Assembly: GCA_009829735.1 (NCBI GenBank)
Contig: CM020618.1
Location: forward strand, 1,739,547-1,803,546
Direction: 5' to 3'
DNA from: Pyropia yezoensis
Lineage: Eukaryota > Rhodophyta > Bangiophyceae > Bangiales > Bangiaceae
Length of the DNA: 64,000 bases
The translations under genes and the position numbers were made by a program. The notes beneath the pieces were generated by a model that saw nothing but the letters and a program-made list of their open reading frames with translations, was not told the DNA's origin and did not search any database. Every line of letters starts with the position of its first letter. The stretch's first letter is position 1. Shown one piece after another: positions 62,301 to 64,000 of this stretch.

Positions 62301-63332
62301 GTATGGGTGCATGTGCACTGGTTTGGCATCTGGCTTGAGTTGAATCCGGTGTAGGGTGGCGTCCATCTTGCCCAGCTCTCCAGACCACAGGTGCCGATAT
62401 TCCTGGAGAAGCTTCTCCAGTGCCTCCTTCAAGTCGGGAGGGACGTTTTCTTGGTTGACCTTCGGCATCCCGGGCGGTGCTTGTTCGGGCTTCGGAGTAG
62501 TACGGCCAGCCTGCTCTTGTTCCGGAGATACGTCTAAGGCCGTCAAGTTGGATGCCAGCTCTTGTTGCAGGTTGAAGAGGTCTTCCTTGCTCATAGCGCG
62601 GGCGGACCCCCGGTAAGGCTCTGCTGTACCAAATCGAGTGCCCTTGGCGAGGGTTATTGGCTTCCGGCTCACGTTGACGATCAGCACCGAGAACGGGGTG
62701 TGCCTCTCCACCTTCTTGTGGTGTCCGTGGGCTAGGTATAATCGGTGTTTCGCCAGAAATTCCTTGCGTCCGTAGATCAGGCATTGACCTGCAGTCCGGG
62801 TCGTGACTTGAACCTTGGTCTCCGAGCGAGGAGGTAGGAGCACCGGTTTGATGAGGGTCAAGGTAGAGGGTGGGATGCGTTCCTTCTGGTTCTTGGCCAC
62901 ACGAACCTTGGTGTCCAGGTGCTCCAGCACTGGTGACACAAACCCATGGTTGAACTGCACCTTTCCTTCTCCGGGTAGGATGCTCTTGACATGCTGCTTC
63001 TGGAAGTCCCAGCCTAGGATGAGGGGGACTGATAAGGTCTTGACTACTAGAAAGGGAAAAAGCATTGGTTCATTGTTGACATAGATGGCGACGGGAAGAC
63101 GGCCAAGCGGTCGTAGGGTTTGACCTGATGCGTCTACAATCCGGGTCTTGGTAGGCGCTCTCCAGGCATGTCGACGCCAGCCCGGAGGTAACAGGTTCTC
63201 AGTGATGACGCTTGGTCCGGCTCCCGTGTCGACCACCGGCGTAACAGCTTGGGGGAGGCTATCCCCCACACGCATACGAGCATTAATCTTGAGGTTTTCC
63301 TTACGCAGGACGAGCAAGGTCCCCTTGAACAA
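59373..63332 (-). CDS. pol: Pol of the second chromovirus lineage, looks whole
   Basis: One frame of 1319 codons. Order: retropepsin VVDTGAGPS (about residue 35); RT with FRFCVDYRRLNEMTV (about 395) and YLDDIIVFS (about 490); RNase H (ETDACGVQVGCSLL, about 635); integrase HHCC (HPGINRMYASMRRHYYWE, CISCARN, about 855-895), DDE core (SMDILGPLP, LTDNGPQFAS, NGQVERFNRTL, about 910-1030); and a chromodomain-like module (LYLRVRWFGFNPADDTWEPS, about 1230). Length is normal for a Ty3/gypsy Pol. An upstream gag frame overlaps in another phase, as in elements that use frameshifting, though the junction was not examined further. Confidence 0.9.
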   Translation of the reverse strand: MFKGTLLVLRKENLKINARMRVGDSLPQAVTPVVDTGAGPSVITENLLPPGWRRHAWRAPTKTRIVDASGQTLRPLGRLPVAIYVNNEPMLFPFLVVKTLSVPLILGWDFQKQHVKSILPGEGKVQFNHGFVSPVLEHLDTKVRVAKNQKERIPPSTLTLIKPVLLPPRSETKVQVTTRTAGQCLIYGRKEFLAKHRLYLAHGHHKKVERHTPFSVLIVNVSRKPITLAKGTRFGTAEPYRGSARAMSKEDLFNLQQELASNLTALDVSPEQEQAGRTTPKPEQAPPGMPKVNQENVPPDLKEALEKLLQEYRHLWSGELGKMDATLHRIQLKPDAKPVHMHPYRAGPHRRDEIEKQVNKMLKMDVIEPSDGEWAFPVVVVPKPGGHFRFCVDYRRLNEMTVKDVYPIPRMDDCLDFLGDATLFSTLDCNAGYWQIPLADEDKDKTTFTCHLGLFRCKRLPFGLTNAPATFQRAIDIILSGLRWRTCLVYLDDIIVFSKTPAEHLEHLREVLALLSKAGVTLKAEKCHLFETEVEYLGHVLSPGELRVNEKNIKALRHARQPKTQTELKSFLGMCNVYRRFVRDYALIARPLTKLTSKKLPAQLPVFDEKQTAAFEELKKRLTTTPVLALPKREGQFVLETDACGVQVGCSLLQQQPDGHFLPIGYYSRVLTPAEKNYSTTERECLAVVWACFLLRPYLEGQEFLIRTDHASLRWLLCMDSSQGRVARWRLRLSEFKYKVCTRAGREHHCADTMSRLETPAADTGPIPEEIPCFILPNVGRGWHAPLYETPDAHQPVTIHRMLEAQLTDPQCLELRHQMDLNRNSRFSESTDGLLVRVSPFDGATQVYVPRSLRADILRLEHLSPQAGHPGINRMYASMRRHYYWETMASDVHKCLEACISCARNRLSQRKKTSKLRLFPAAEPFASLSMDILGPLPETSSGNIYLLIICDRFSKFTRAIPLRTITALDVTSAFCEYWIAAYGPPDSVLTDNGPQFASLFFQGVCDLMGIKNLYTTTYHPQTNGQVERFNRTLVDMLRHYVEEHQEDWDELLAVLTLAYNSRVHRTTGVAPLDFVTPRRLTNFSLERIPDGLQPALKSGPKAKDEFLEQLKLLLPRVKESISKTQKRYKRDYDKGVREKNKELGGGDWVFVDNHSKTRGKLDSKTDGPYEILNTDGWTFLLDVDGSPYRVSSDHVTRAPPPSQRDLTRRKRTAIPWLSQEEGREFVYVKFVDHAWRDGRLYLRVRWFGFNPADDTWEPSNRLPIADVCAYTRRNGIEGTPVARAGKILESDTEEDQEDGVTQDPRDETSSPATDAEQED

Positions 63333-63460
63333 ACAGGGTGTCCAGGCGGCTACCGGTTGAGCAGGTAACTGCCGTCCTTTCTCCCGGCACGCAAGGGGAG
63401 AACAGGTAGAAGTACCCTGCCGTTGGAGATTCGGGAAGACACTTGGGGAGAGCGCCTGCC

Positions 63461-64000
63461 CTACTCGTTTCCCGGCTCCGAGGAGTCCTTAGAGGTTTCG
63501 GTCTCCAGGTCAAAGTCCGTAGGAGCTTCCCTTGCCAGAGCCTCCGTGATGCTCTGTAAGGTTGCCACTCGGATGGCATGTACCTGTGCCTTGTCCATCT
63601 TGGAGGGTGCCCGCCGGTCAGCCCAGTTGACCGCCTTTGCAAACACCAGTCCTTGACGCTTGAGTTTCTCCTGGAGATCCTCGGGAATGGTCGGGCACTG
63701 GTAGGACATATGATCCTCCTTCTGGCACAGCCAGCAAGACCGGAACCGCTGGTTCCTGATCTGCTTGGGGGCGACCAGGGAAGGTTGCTCCTTAGAAACG
63801 AAGCCGCCCCACTTGTCCCTTGACTCCATGGGTGAGGCCTCGCCAACTGCGAGTACCGGTACAGGGTTATCACCTCCCTTATACTTGTCGGGTCCGGGAC
63901 GAACTCGCGACAACGGCTTGGGGGTTGATACCATAGGAGCCTGGAGGGCCTTGGCTTGCCGGTGCTTGCCCTGGGTGTAGGCCATCAACTGCTGGAAGGT
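63461..64000 (-). CDS. gag: Gag C-terminal part of the second chromovirus lineage (partial)
   Basis: The minus-strand frame enters from the right edge. It contains a CCHC zinc knuckle, CWLCQKEDHMSYQC (C-x2-C-x4-H-x4-C), typical of nucleocapsid, followed by a helical tail ending SKDSSEPGNE at 63461. Confidence 0.8.
   Translation of the reverse strand, partial: TFQQLMAYTQGKHRQAKALQAPMVSTPKPLSRVRPGPDKYKGGDNPVPVLAVGEASPMESRDKWGGFVSKEQPSLVAPKQIRNQRFRSCWLCQKEDHMSYQCPTIPEDLQEKLKRQGLVFAKAVNWADRRAPSKMDKAQVHAIRVATLQSITEALAREAPTDFDLETETSKDSSEPGNE

Larger units (their letters stand above)
58198..64000 (-). mobile_element. Second chromovirus lineage, runs off the right edge
   Basis: Reversed element: gag end (63461-64000), pol (59373-63332) and an extra ORF on the plus strand (58198-59249), convergent with pol at a spacing of about 120 bases. 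Pol is open throughout and looks whole. Its protein differs clearly from the 13.6-kb family, so it is another lineage. The 3' LTR should be in the N gap and the 5' LTR beyond the window. Confidence 0.88.

Overview
The window looks like nuclear DNA of a GC-rich eukaryote, most plausibly a bangiophyte red alga of the Porphyra/Pyropia type (inference). The basis is very GC-rich intergenic DNA with long G or C runs, few and widely spaced genes, candidate GT-AG introns, a eukaryotic-style ketopantoate hydroxymethyltransferase gene, and a heavy load of chromodomain-bearing Ty3/gypsy retrotransposons. All homology calls come from reading motifs by eye; no search was run.

Layout. Bases 1-13 kb form an accessory block, mostly on the minus strand. 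It holds the N-terminal part of a ParB-like protein (1-674), an Arg/Gly/Ser-rich ORF (847-1647), a 1.1-kb array of 17 short palindromes (2071-3188), and a very large helicase gene (3364-11447). The helicase has the layout of fungal OrsD/DUF3505-RecQ (telomere-linked) helicases, with an in-frame triplication of 225 residues inside its core. Bases 12.9-13.6 and 24.3-25.0 kb are the two halves of a tyrosine-recombinase retroelement remnant, split by a complete-length chromovirus (13607-24327, TSD ATTTC). Bases 25-39 kb are mainly low-complexity, with a candidate MITE (26451-26960), a secreted protein gene (28740-29558), panB (about 34943-36048) and a few orphan exons.

Bases 39.9-64 kb are a nest of retroelements. 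An old minus-strand Ty3/gypsy element (39962-47705) is interrupted by a plus-strand LTR element (41438-45499, TSD CATTC). A gag-protease fragment (49076-50710) is interrupted by a second copy of the 13.6-kb chromovirus (50711-57697, cut by a 500-N gap). A different chromovirus (58198-64000) runs off the right edge.

The observation I rate highest is that both chromovirus lineages carry a long extra ORF between pol and the 3' LTR, on the opposite strand and convergent with pol. It is open for 815 codons in one copy, shows weak resemblance between the two lineages, and in one family is separated from pol by an array of small hairpins. A close second is the ParB-like gene, palindrome array and OrsD-RecQ helicase lying side by side. 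The elements are treated as fossils: parts and nesting are described, not individual lesions.
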